Shown here: piece after piece, positions 17,918 through 25,591 of the stretch
Layout of the letters: each line of letters opens with the position of its first letter
How positions within the stretch are numbered: position 1 is the stretch's first letter
Assembly (NCBI GenBank): GCA_964450865.1
Contig: CAYVHB010000033.1
Location: 1-31,687 of the forward strand
Length of the DNA: 31,687 nt
Direction of reading: 5' to 3'
Source of the DNA: CAYVHB01 sp964450865
GTDB lineage: Bacteria > Bacillota > Clostridia > Saccharofermentanales > UBA5734
Translations under genes and position numbers: made by a program
Notes under the pieces: model-generated
The model's database searches: none
What the model saw: only the letters and a program-made list of their open reading frames with translations
What the model was told of the DNA's origin: nothing

Positions 17918-17926
17918 TGATAAAAT
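17918..17926 (+). promoter_or_regulatory. Possible extended -10 promoter element for ppk2
   Basis: TGATAAAAT is an extended -10 type element (TG-n-TAAAAT) on the plus strand, about 190 bases before the ppk2 start. No -35 resembling TTGACA is found at 16-18 bases. A TATACT at 17941-17946 is an alternative. The call is weak. Confidence 0.3.
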
Positions 17927-18118
17927 AGATATATATCATCTATACTCGCTTTTCGCCTGATAACCAGATTTTCTCCAGATCCCAAGATGAACCAGATGAA
18001 CCAGATCCACCGTCGTTGACCCTTGACAAGCTTTCATCCATTTCTCTGGCATAACCCATTCTCGATACGCACCGAAACACTACTTAGCGGATACCCACAT
18101 TGCCTGGAGGTGACCGAA

Positions 18119-19240
18119 ATGTCGAAGAAAGATGCGGAGCATAAAACAGCGAAAGCTGAAAAAACAGCCAAGCACGACCAGCCTGAATTAACTGAAAATG
18201 TTGCCAGATCTGCAGCCGGATCAGTTCTGATACAATCGGCCAGTTCTCCAGATACAGCAGCGACAGCGATGCCGACAACTGATGAGTCAGAATCCCAGGA
18301 CAATGCCGACAAGAGCAAAGAGAAACAGAAAAACAAGAATAAAGACAAAACTGGCAAGGATGGACAGATCTACAAGACAGTTGATTTCCATGGTCATCCC
18401 CGCCAGGTTATGACCAAGGAATACTACGAGAATGAATTGCGCCGCCTGCAGATCGAGCTGGTCAAGCTGCAGGAGTGGGTCAAGGCCAAGGGGCTGCGCA
18501 TGGTTGTCCTGTTTGAGGGGCGCGACGCGGCCGGCAAGGGCGGCGTGATCAAGCGCATTACCGAGGCGCTCAATCCGCGTATCTGCCGGGTCGAAGCCCT
18601 GGCCGCACCGACAGAAAAGGAAAAGACCCAGTGGTATTTCCAGCGCTATGTCGCCCGCCTGCCATCAGCCGGGGAGATCGTTCTATTCGACCGCAGCTGG
18701 TATAATCGCGCCGGCGTCGAACGGGTCATGAACTTCTGCAGCGAAGCCGAATACCAGGAGTTTTTGCGGGCTTGCCCGGAATTCGAGAAAATGCTGATCC
18801 GCTCGGGCATCATCCTGATCAAGTACTGGTTTTCCGTTTCGGACGAAGAGCAGGAAAAGCGCTTCCAGGAACGTATCGATGATGTCACCAAGCGCTGGAA
18901 GCTGAGCCCGATGGACCTTGAATCACGCAAGCGCTGGGTCGACTACTCGCGGGCCAAGGACGCCATGTTTGCTTACACAGACACCAAGCAGTCACCGTGG
19001 TATGTGGTCAACGCCGACATCAAGCGCCATGCCCGGCTAAATTGCATCAGCCACCTGCTGAGCATGATCCCGTACGAGGACCTGACACCGCCGCCGTTCA
19101 AGCTCGCGCCGCGCCAGCACGACGAGTCCTATGTCCGGCCACCCATTACAGATCAGACCTTTGTACCGGATATTTATGGCGGTGAACATCAGGCCTGTGG
19201 CCAGGACAGCAAAGATGCCGACAAGGGCAAGAGCAAATAG
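18119..19240 (+). CDS. ppk2: Polyphosphate kinase 2 (PPK2 family)
   Basis: About 373 residues. PPK2 enzymes transfer phosphate between polyphosphate and nucleotides. The conserved core is complete: Walker A GRDAAGKGG (134-142), the following lid residues, and Walker B DRSWYNR (191-197), with the usual YVARLPSAGEIVLFDRSWYNR context. The core of about 270 residues fits the single-domain class I-type PPK2. Whether ADP or GDP is preferred cannot be read from sequence. An unusual N-terminal extension of about 85 residues is low in complexity and rich in Lys, Glu, Asp and Ala, and a Lys-rich tail closes the protein. The ATG at 18119 has GGAGG 8 bases upstream. A longer frame from 18023 lacks this. 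A strong terminator follows. The gene seems to be transcribed alone and divergently from the large operon. Confidence 0.95.
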   Translation: MSKKDAEHKTAKAEKTAKHDQPELTENVARSAAGSVLIQSASSPDTAATAMPTTDESESQDNADKSKEKQKNKNKDKTGKDGQIYKTVDFHGHPRQVMTKEYYENELRRLQIELVKLQEWVKAKGLRMVVLFEGRDAAGKGGVIKRITEALNPRICRVEALAAPTEKEKTQWYFQRYVARLPSAGEIVLFDRSWYNRAGVERVMNFCSEAEYQEFLRACPEFEKMLIRSGIILIKYWFSVSDEEQEKRFQERIDDVTKRWKLSPMDLESRKRWVDYSRAKDAMFAYTDTKQSPWYVVNADIKRHARLNCISHLLSMIPYEDLTPPPFKLAPRQHDESYVRPPITDQTFVPDIYGGEHQACGQDSKDADKGKSK

Positions 19241-19332
19241 CCTGGATGGCGCGTGTTGCTGTCGCTTGCCAGGCATACCATCCCCAGGCCGGATCGGCAC
19301 AGGCTAATAGTCCAGCTTAAACGCGTTGCTTT

Positions 19333-19361
19333 CGCCCCCGTTCACGGGGGCGATTTTTTTT
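19333..19361 (+). terminator. Rho-independent terminator of ppk2
   Basis: The stem CGCCCCCG/CGGGGGCG (19333-19340 and 19345-19352) with the tetraloop TTCA is followed by a run of eight T. It lies about 90 bases after the ppk2 stop. Confidence 0.93.
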
Positions 19362-19377
19362 GGCGGCTATGATGGAA

Positions 19378-19401
19378 AAAGCACCCGTTGCCAGGTGCTT
19401 T
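19378..19401 (-). terminator. Terminator of the ydjI-G-H-like operon (minus strand)
   Basis: The inverted repeat AAAGCACC/GGTGCTTT has an 8-base loop. Read on the minus strand it is followed by TTT. It sits about 55 bases after the stop of the TPM-domain gene, the last gene of the operon. The T-run is short, so it is somewhat weaker than the facing ppk2 terminator. Confidence 0.75.
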
Positions 19402-19457
19402 CCGGATTCATTTTGTTAAAAACCTTTCATGACGATTCGTTCAAAACCGGTCGATGG

Positions 19458-20363
19458 TCAGAATCGGCGCCCGCCGCCGCCATGGCTGCGGCCACTGCTC
19501 GACGTATGCGTGGTGCTGCGACCGCTGGACGAGCGGCCTACGGAGGTTGTCGTGGTCGGGCGGGGCCGGATGCGCGACGTGGTGCGCGAATTCAGCAAGG
19601 TATCCCCCACCAGGGCGAAGTTGACGAGGCTGTTGCTGCGAAAGTCAAAGACGGAAGTCTGGTTCTTGCCTTTATATTTCTTGCGAATGCTGCCGGCAAA
19701 GCCCAAGCCTGACAAACCGGAGACCAGGAAGCCGAAAATGCCGTCAAACAGAGTCAGGCGATTCGGTTCTTTTTCCGGCTCGTTATACTGATCGCTGGGA
19801 ATACCGGTTTTCAAGTAGCCGGAAAGCATTTCCAGGTAAGTCTGGGCTGCCTTCATATACTCTTCGTTGCCAACGTCCTGATAAATGGCGTCAAGAATGG
19901 TATTGATCCGGGCATCGGTCAGGTAGCGGATGCCGCTGCCGGAGGTCGAAATGTAGACTTCCCGGTTGTCAAAGTCAATCAATAACAAAATACCGTTGTA
20001 ATCCGGACCCACGCCATAACCGTTGTAGTCGAAATAATCATCAGCATAATCGCGGGCTGATTTGCCATCGGTATCATTGGTGGTGACAAGCACCAGGTCC
20101 ATCTGGTTCTGTGCCCCCAGATTGGTCAGGTCACTGGTCAGCTGGCTTTCTTCACTGGCGGAAAAAACATCGGCCAGATCGACAACCAGCGGCCCGGCGG
20201 CTGCCACCGGACTGACCCAGGCCAGCAGGATCAGCATCAGGAGCAGCAGAATGGCGGCCCGGCCCCCGGGTGAGCGGACAGACAAGCCGCTGCGCACGCC
20301 TGGCGAATGGTGCGACTGACTGACAGGCGCCCGATCATCTAACCTTTGCTTATTTTTTACCAT
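19458..20363 (-). CDS. TPM-domain membrane protein, YdjH-like
   Basis: 301 residues. An N-terminal basic segment and a hydrophobic stretch (ILLLLMLILLAWVSPVAAAG, about 38-57) look like a signal peptide. A TPM domain follows (about 58-185: LVVDLADVFSASEE, DLVLVTTNDTDGKSARDYADDYFD, GILLLIDFDNREVYISTSG). A hydrophobic patch (about 205-222) is probably a membrane helix. The tail is Ser/Arg/Gly-rich and ends GRSHGGGGRRF, as in many TPM proteins. In B. subtilis the TPM protein YdjH works with YdjG and YdjI in the PspA envelope-stress module. The neighbours here are the counterparts of those two. The start overlaps the end of the zinc-ribbon gene by 7 bases, with GGGAGG 9 bases upstream, so translation is coupled. 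The older phosphatase label of this domain is not proven for this protein. Confidence 0.88.
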   Translation of the reverse strand: MVKNKQRLDDRAPVSQSHHSPGVRSGLSVRSPGGRAAILLLLMLILLAWVSPVAAAGPLVVDLADVFSASEESQLTSDLTNLGAQNQMDLVLVTTNDTDGKSARDYADDYFDYNGYGVGPDYNGILLLIDFDNREVYISTSGSGIRYLTDARINTILDAIYQDVGNEEYMKAAQTYLEMLSGYLKTGIPSDQYNEPEKEPNRLTLFDGIFGFLVSGLSGLGFAGSIRKKYKGKNQTSVFDFRSNSLVNFALVGDTLLNSRTTSRIRPRPTTTTSVGRSSSGRSTTHTSSSGRSHGGGGRRF

Positions 20364-21810
20364 ATCAGTAAACCTCCCAGCAGCAGCAGGACCAGCAGGC
20401 AGGCCCCGATGATGATGGAGACCAGGCTGAGTTTCTGCTGGTCGACCGGCAGCTCGCCGTGGGCCTTGCCATTCTGCCCGTTCACGGCATAAATATAGGT
20501 CTTGTTATGATACTGATAGGTCAGGACCCAGATCGGAAACAAGGTGTAGAACCAGCTGCGCGGGGCAATCGTGACATTATTGCGATTTTCCTTCACGGAA
20601 CTGTAGCCTTTGATCGAGTCCCTGACCAGGGTGGCCACGTATGTGCGCGTCCGGTTCTCGATGGTTGGCCGGACCTGCTCCTTTGTAATATCATATTTCT
20701 CGGCAAAAAAGCCACTGAGGTAGGACATGGCAAAGTCGACCGTCTTGCTCTGGTCAAACGGAGTCACCGATTCGATCAGGCCTTTGTCGATCTTCTTCAT
20801 GGCAATTTCCTGCAGGCTGTTCACATCGATCACACCGCGGCGCTCGATCGCAAAATCCTTGATCTCAGTATATTCCATGTTGCCGCTGACCCAGGAACGG
20901 CTGGTCGTGCCCTGGGCGGCATAGTCGACCTGGGCCTCGTAACTGGCCATCCAGTAAGGAACGTACAGACCGGTTATTTTCTCCAGCTGGGCCGCACTGT
21001 AGAAGGAGGCAGGTACAAACTTGCGCCGCCTGGCCCAGTTGAGGAACTGCGAAACGGCCTTTTCCTTGGTGTACTGGAAGGGAATGATCTTATCCGGCTT
21101 GAAAACACCGGACAGCCGGCTCGTCAGCAGAACAGGATTGTGGCAATAATAGCAGAAGGTCGCCGAGGTTGTGTCCTCGGTCACGACCTCAGCGCCGCAA
21201 CTGTCACAGACATAGCCGACCATATGCTCAGGCGTCTGNNNNNNNNNNNNNNNNNNNNNNNNNNNNNNNNNNNNNNNNNNNNNNNNNNNNNNNNNNNNNN
21301 NNNNNNNNNNNNNNNNNNNNNNNNNNNNNNNNNNNNNNCGACCTCAGCGCCGCAACTGTCACAGACATAGCCGACCATATGCTCAGGCGTCTGCATCTCT
21401 GCGCTGGCGGCTGATGCTGCCGTACCAGCTGTTGTGCTCCCACCCATAACGGTGCCAGATGCGGCTGCACCGGCGCCGGCTGCGCCAAAAGCGGCTGCGC
21501 CGCCACCGATGACGGCGGCGCCTGCTCCAGCCGCGGAGCCAGACGCTCCACCCGCACCGGATGCACCAGGGCCTGGCACTGCGCCACTGACTGCGCCAGT
21601 ACCAGCTCCAGGGCCTGTTGCGGCGGCGGGGGCCGCTGTACCGGTTTCGGCAGCAGCGGCCCGGGCCTTGGCTTCAATGGCGGCGCTGATCTCCGCGAGC
21701 TCCTGATTGGTAAACTCACTGAGGCAGAATTCACATTTTGATTTCTGCGTTTCCGGATTAAACAACAATCCGCCACCGCAGTTGGGACATTTGAAGGTTG
21801 CTGTCGCCAT
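20357..21810 (-). CDS. Zinc-ribbon membrane protein, YdjG-like, split by an assembly gap
   Basis: A zinc ribbon (C8, C11, C26, C29) begins the protein. An Ala/Gly/Pro-rich linker of about 100 residues follows, then a second ribbon (CDSC...CYYC), a domain of about 200 residues with aromatic-rich segments (YVPYWMASYEAQV, WFYTLFPIWVLTYQYHNKTY), and one C-terminal membrane helix (VSIIIGACLLVLLLLGGLLIW). This is the layout of TFIIB-type zinc-ribbon membrane proteins such as B. subtilis YdjG. The 100-N gap interrupts the frame, but both sides repeat the same 55 bases. Removing 155 bases leaves 1299 bases, an open frame of 432 codons plus stop, so the gene is most likely intact. ATG 21810 has AGGAG 9 bases upstream. 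It lies between the SPFH and TPM genes of one operon. Confidence 0.85.
21184..21393. repeat. 55-bp identical flanks of the sequence gap
   Basis: Bases 21184-21238 (left of the N run) and 21339-21393 (right of it) are identical over 55 positions. The left copy ends, and the right copy begins, exactly at the N run. This is what two contigs with an unmerged end overlap look like, not a biological repeat. Confidence 0.93.
21239..21338. other. Assembly gap (100 N)
   Basis: Exactly 100 N, the conventional size for a gap of unknown length. Because the flanks overlap by 55 bp and joining them restores the reading frame, the true missing length is probably zero. Confidence 0.97.
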
Positions 21811-21932
21811 AGGTTGACGCTCCTTTGGTCCGGTATTATCTGAGCGGTTGAATGCCTTATGTATCCTGGATCATTGTCATATTGCTGCTTGATGCCCCAT
21901 GATCGCCAGTATAATGCCTGACGTCCTGGCGC

Positions 21933-23249
21933 TTATTGCTTTGCGCCGCATTCCGGACAGAATTTGGGGGCGGGTCCGTCGAATTTGTGACCGCAATTGA
22001 TGCAGAAGGCTTTCTCAGGCTTTTTGGCACCGCATTCGGCACAGAATTTACCGCCGCTGTTATTGGCATTGCAATTGGGACAGGTCCAGGCCCCATTGCC
22101 GGCCGGGGCGGCACCACCAGCCGGCTGGCCGGCGGCTGGCTGCTGAGCTTGCGGCTGAGCCGGTTGCTGGGCGGCGGCCTGGGCGGCAGCAGCAGCGGCT
22201 GCTGCCTGCTGGGCCTGCTGCTGGGCCTGCTGCTGGGCCTGCTGCTGGGCCTGCATCTGCTGGACATTGGACTGTGAAGCCGTGCCCATGTAGCCACCAC
22301 CAGCCTGCATGCCCATCCCCATGCCCATAAAGGTGGCGGCTGCGCCGGCCTGGTTGGATCCGGCAGCTTCCAGGCCCCGGGCGATCGATCCCTGGACATA
22401 GCCTTCGCGCACGGACGGGTCGCCCAGCATCGCGCCTTTGTTGCGCATGTTGATCAGTTCCTTGGACTCGTCGTCATAGGATATGCTGGCAATACCGACG
22501 GCCTGGATCTCAAAGCCGCGCAGCTTGTTCCAGCTTTCATCGAGCGTCGTGGCCATATACTGGGACAGCTCGCGGCCCTTGCTGGCGACATAGGAAATGC
22601 GGATACCGTCCACTGACATCTTGTTGATCGATGTCTGCAGGGCTTCCAGGAATTCGGAGAGGTATTGCTCATTGATATCATTGATATCAACACGGTCCTG
22701 GTTGCGCGGGATTGCCTCGGCATAAAACTGCAGCGGATTGGTAATCTTGATGGAATAGGTACCATGGGTCCGCAGGAACAGCTCGGCATTGTAAAAGCCG
22801 TCAAAGTAATTCAGGGCATTCTTGGTGCCGAACTTGATACCCTTGATTTCCTGGAGATTGATGTAATAGACCTTCTGGGCTTTGGGGGTCACGCCGCCAT
22901 ATTTGACACGGTTAAAGGTTTCCTTGAGCGAGTCGCCAAAACCGCCGGAAAACAGCGATGGCATGGAGGAATCCTTGACTGTGTAATAGCCTTCTTCAGC
23001 GGTATAGTCGACAACTTTGCCACCGTCGAGGATCATCATGAACTGATTGGGATATACATGGATCACCGATCCATTGGAAACGGTATTGTCTGTCCCCTTG
23101 ACGTTGCTGTTGCGCTTGTCATCCTTGCGGACCTTGACGCCGCTGGTGAAAACGGTTGTATCACTCATCTCATCGGGTTCGAGAACTTCCAGCCATTGAT
23201 CGGCCAGTGAGCCGCCCACTGCACTTATTACTGCCTTGATAATGCCCAT
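21933..23249 (-). CDS. SPFH-domain protein with C-terminal zinc ribbons, YdjI-like
   Basis: 438 residues. It starts MGIIKAVISAVGGSLADQWLE, as in YdjI-type 'virion core/SPFH' proteins. The SPFH-like domain spans about 30-290 (GSVIHVYPNQFMMILDGGKVV, YYINLQEIKGIKFGTKNALN, then the helical MRNKGAMLGDPSVREGY). A Gly/Met and Gln/Ala-rich linker follows, including four tandem 12-bp coding repeats at 22206-22253. Two zinc ribbons close the protein (CPNC...CAEC and CINC...CPEC). There is no membrane helix. Family members associate with membranes, and B. subtilis YdjI acts with YdjG and YdjH to bring PspA to the membrane. Start ATG 23249 has GGAGG about 8 bases upstream. It is the first gene of a three-gene operon, with a 122-base gap to the next gene. 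Confidence 0.9.
   Translation of the reverse strand: MGIIKAVISAVGGSLADQWLEVLEPDEMSDTTVFTSGVKVRKDDKRNSNVKGTDNTVSNGSVIHVYPNQFMMILDGGKVVDYTAEEGYYTVKDSSMPSLFSGGFGDSLKETFNRVKYGGVTPKAQKVYYINLQEIKGIKFGTKNALNYFDGFYNAELFLRTHGTYSIKITNPLQFYAEAIPRNQDRVDINDINEQYLSEFLEALQTSINKMSVDGIRISYVASKGRELSQYMATTLDESWNKLRGFEIQAVGIASISYDDESKELINMRNKGAMLGDPSVREGYVQGSIARGLEAAGSNQAGAAATFMGMGMGMQAGGGYMGTASQSNVQQMQAQQQAQQQAQQQAQQAAAAAAAAQAAAQQPAQPQAQQPAAGQPAGGAAPAGNGAWTCPNCNANNSGGKFCAECGAKKPEKAFCINCGHKFDGPAPKFCPECGAKQ
22206..22253. repeat. Four tandem 12-bp units coding Gln/Ala repeats
   Basis: CTGCTGGGCCTG is repeated four times (plus-strand reading), coding a QQAQ-type run in the linker of the SPFH protein. The repeat is in frame, so changes in unit number would lengthen or shorten the linker without a frameshift. 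Confidence 0.9.
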
Positions 23250-23434
23250 TTTTCACGCCTCCTGATTGTTTTGTAAATAAATGACAATTGCTTACAGTAT
23301 AACATAGATCAGGATAACATAGAAAAGGGCGGTCTTTTTCGTCTATAATGATTATAGGACAAACTCGACAAGGCAACTTGCCGAAACCCTGGATACACGT
23401 CATGCTGTCGGCCAGCCGGACAGGAGGGGGTAAA
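23250..23434. promoter_or_regulatory. Divergent promoter region of the SPFH operon and the GHKL ATPase gene
   Basis: This region lies between two divergent starts. A 15-bp direct repeat (23293-23307 and 23308-23322) shares ATAACATAG. Its first copy carries TATACT on the minus strand, a likely -10 for the SPFH operon. A perfect 15-bp palindrome lies at 23343-23357 (CTATAAT-G-ATTATAG). It contains TATAAT on the plus strand, a possible -10 for the ATPase gene. No clear -35 boxes are seen. The palindrome and repeat could bind a shared regulator. Confidence 0.5.
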
Positions 23435-25339
23435 ATGGCGATACGGATTCTTCCAGTCAATCAGCGGGTCATTGACATTGACTCGCGGCGCTTTGCCTCC
23501 ATCGAAAAGGCAGTGGTCGAACTGATCACCAACAGCGACGACAGCTATGGCCGGCTCGAACAGGCTGGTTTCCCGGCATCGGGGATTATCCTGTTCAGTT
23601 ATGAACGGCATCTCAATGGCGCCCTGCTGATTGTCGCCGACCAGGCGGAGGGGCTGTCCTTTGAACGGATCATTGCCGTCCTGTCCTATGGCGGCGCCCA
23701 TAGCAACCTGGCGCAAGGCGAGGCCAGCGGCCGTGGTTATTTCGGGCGCGGGCTGAAGCAGGCTGTCTACGGCCTGGGCCATGGCTGGATCGAATCCATC
23801 GCCGGCGGTCGCCTCAGCCGGGTCGACCTGTATCGCACCGAAGATGGCCAGTATGTCTTTAATGACAGTGACGGGGACCGGCCAGCCCAGGGCAAAGATT
23901 ACCAGCGGCTGGGCCTGGCAGAAGGCGGCAGCGGCACCCGGGTTTCAATTGTCATCGATAACCCCCAGACCAGCCTGCCGTATTTCAGCTCCCTGGTCCA
24001 CGCCGTCAGCAACAACTTTTATTTGCGCGATATTCTCCGGCGCCGCCAGGTCGAGATGATCAACCTCAACCTGGCCAAAAAAATCCGCACCTCTTTGCGC
24101 CTGCAGTTTGAGGAGCCGGAGGCCGAGATCCTGATTGGACCCGAGTCCCCGGGAGAATTTCCATTCCAGGGTCAGAATTATCTATATACCCTGACGCTCA
24201 AGAAGGCAATCAGCACGGAGCTGGTGATCAAGGGCGACGAACGGACCAACGGATTGCTGGTCCTGGCCGGGCAGGCCGTTTTTGACTGCCAGTTCTTCCG
24301 CTATGAAAACCAGCTGGGCACTGAATTTTTATATGGAACAGTCGTCTGTGACGGTCTGGCGGCGATGCTGGCCCAGGGTCACGCGGTGATCAGCGATGAA
24401 CGGGACGGCCTGAATCTCAAGGAGCCATTTGTGGCAGCTTTCGCCGATGCGGTCAGTGACCGGATCGAGAACATCATCAAGAGCGAACAGCTGCGCCTGA
24501 GCCATTTTGACCATGCCATCATCTCGGGCCGGACCCGGGAACGGATCGGCCGCGTCCTGCAGAAAATGAACCGGATCGCTGTCGAGGATCTCGGGATCAT
24601 TCTGCCGCCCGGCCCAGGCAGTGGCCAGCCCGGGCCCTATGATACCGGCCGGCCGGCTGTGCTGCGTTTCAGCACGCCTTTCTATTACCGCAAGGTGGGC
24701 CTGCCGTTTCATGTAACGATGATTGTCGACCGCCAGCAGTTGCTGGACCAGGACATCCTGGCCTTCAACTATGAGCTGCCTGCCAGCATCACCGTTGAAC
24801 CCCGGCTGGCTGCACTGGCGGTCGCTGATCTGCCGCCTGACGGGCGCCTGATCTGGACTGTAACAGGAACAGAGATTGATCAGAGCGCCCGGATTGGTGT
24901 CAGCAGCGGGCCGTACTCGGCCTTTTGTGAGCTGGTCATTGCCGAAAACGCTTCTGGCTTTGGCTATGGCCATCCTTCCGGCAAGCCGCCCAGGATCTGG
25001 AACATGGATAATGGCACGGACCTGTTTTGCGGTTATGAGCTGCGCAATCTGGATAATGATATGGAGCGGGCCGTCTACAGCCCGGCCGAACGGCTGGTCC
25101 TGATCAATACCGAAGCCCCGACGGTCCGTTATTATGTCAATGGCCAGGGCCACTTCAAGGATGGAGCCAGGCTGCTGCTGGCCGAGCTGCTGCTGGATGT
25201 GATCACCGGGGAGCTGGCCCGGCTGGCAGTTGACCGTTCCACGCGCAAAGGTGAAGCGGATGCCTACAGACAGGTCAAGCAGGACCTGATCCGCCGTTAT
25301 GGCGTTGTCATCCACGCCCTGCTGCTGGGCGAATCATGA
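23435..25339 (+). CDS. GHKL (Bergerat-fold) ATPase, unknown role
   Basis: About 634 residues. The N-terminal 200 residues carry the ATP-binding motifs of the gyrase/Hsp90/histidine kinase/MutL fold: the N-box with E29 and N33 in VVELITNSDDSY, the G1 box VADQAEG (67-73), and the glycine-rich lid GRGYFGRGLKQAVYGLG (99-115). No phospho-acceptor His domain, receiver, membrane helix or topoisomerase domain was seen. The layout is therefore closer to MutL/Hsp90/MORC-like machines than to sensor kinases. The remaining 430 residues look like mixed alpha/beta domains, including a beta-rich region around 410-540, and are not recognised. ATG 23435 is preceded by GGAGGGGG. A longer frame from 23348 lacks a site. 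It is transcribed divergently from the YdjI/G/H-like operon, so a functional link is possible but unproven. Such standalone ATPases also occur in some defence operons. Confidence 0.85.
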   Translation: MAIRILPVNQRVIDIDSRRFASIEKAVVELITNSDDSYGRLEQAGFPASGIILFSYERHLNGALLIVADQAEGLSFERIIAVLSYGGAHSNLAQGEASGRGYFGRGLKQAVYGLGHGWIESIAGGRLSRVDLYRTEDGQYVFNDSDGDRPAQGKDYQRLGLAEGGSGTRVSIVIDNPQTSLPYFSSLVHAVSNNFYLRDILRRRQVEMINLNLAKKIRTSLRLQFEEPEAEILIGPESPGEFPFQGQNYLYTLTLKKAISTELVIKGDERTNGLLVLAGQAVFDCQFFRYENQLGTEFLYGTVVCDGLAAMLAQGHAVISDERDGLNLKEPFVAAFADAVSDRIENIIKSEQLRLSHFDHAIISGRTRERIGRVLQKMNRIAVEDLGIILPPGPGSGQPGPYDTGRPAVLRFSTPFYYRKVGLPFHVTMIVDRQQLLDQDILAFNYELPASITVEPRLAALAVADLPPDGRLIWTVTGTEIDQSARIGVSSGPYSAFCELVIAENASGFGYGHPSGKPPRIWNMDNGTDLFCGYELRNLDNDMERAVYSPAERLVLINTEAPTVRYYVNGQGHFKDGARLLLAELLLDVITGELARLAVDRSTRKGEADAYRQVKQDLIRRYGVVIHALLLGES

Positions 25340-25541
25340 CTGATACATTGAACCAGGTGAGTACGAAGTTCTGACTGAAACGGGTGCAGAAAAACCGGTG
25401 CATGGAAACGTGAACTGCAGCAGGAGCTGCCAGAAAAGCGAAAGTCGCTTTCAGCAACAGGATCTGACAAAACAATTATTCACAAATAAAAAAGAAACAA
25501 TAATTTTTATGCATTTTCTGTATTCCACTTACCTGAGATCC
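25340..25541. other. Intergenic region before the GGDEF-EAL gene
   Basis: No gene seen. A 7-bp hairpin (AAAGCGA/TCGCTTT, 25435-25451) lies about 95 bases after the ATPase stop but lacks a T-run. Confidence 0.5.
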
Positions 25542-25542
25542 T

Positions 25543-25550
25543 GATATAAT
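25543..25550 (+). promoter_or_regulatory. Extended -10 promoter of the GGDEF-EAL gene
   Basis: TGATATAAT (with TATAAT at 25545-25550) is a full extended -10 element. It would start transcription near 25557, about 35 bases before the chosen start codon. No good -35 is present, as is usual for extended -10 promoters. Confidence 0.6.
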
Positions 25551-25591
25551 CTTAACAGCAGCGGCGCATGCGAAAGGTGGCACAGTGTCAG

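Larger units (their letters stand above)
17436..18118. promoter_or_regulatory. Divergent intergenic region between the large operon and ppk2
   Basis: This stretch of 683 bases holds no supported gene. It must contain the promoters of the minus-strand operon (toward 17421) and of the ppk2 gene (toward 18119). It carries two families of 21-bp direct repeats (listed separately) and AT-rich tracts. The core GACCCAA of the second family recurs in inverted form (TTGGGTC) near 17794-17800. I could not identify a convincing -35/-10 pair for the minus-strand operon. Confidence 0.6.

Noticed and set aside
21181..21810. Two separate partial zinc-ribbon genes or a true duplication around the N run
   Set aside because: The flanks are identical for exactly 55 bases up to the gap, and joining them gives one continuous frame, so it is an assembly artefact.
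24329..25315. 328-codon minus-strand frame opposite the GHKL ATPase gene
   Set aside because: It is a shadow of the plus-strand gene, with composition typical of an antisense frame and no start signal.
25435..25451. Hairpin after the GHKL gene as terminator
   Set aside because: A 7-bp stem with a 3-base loop is present, but no T-run follows in either direction.
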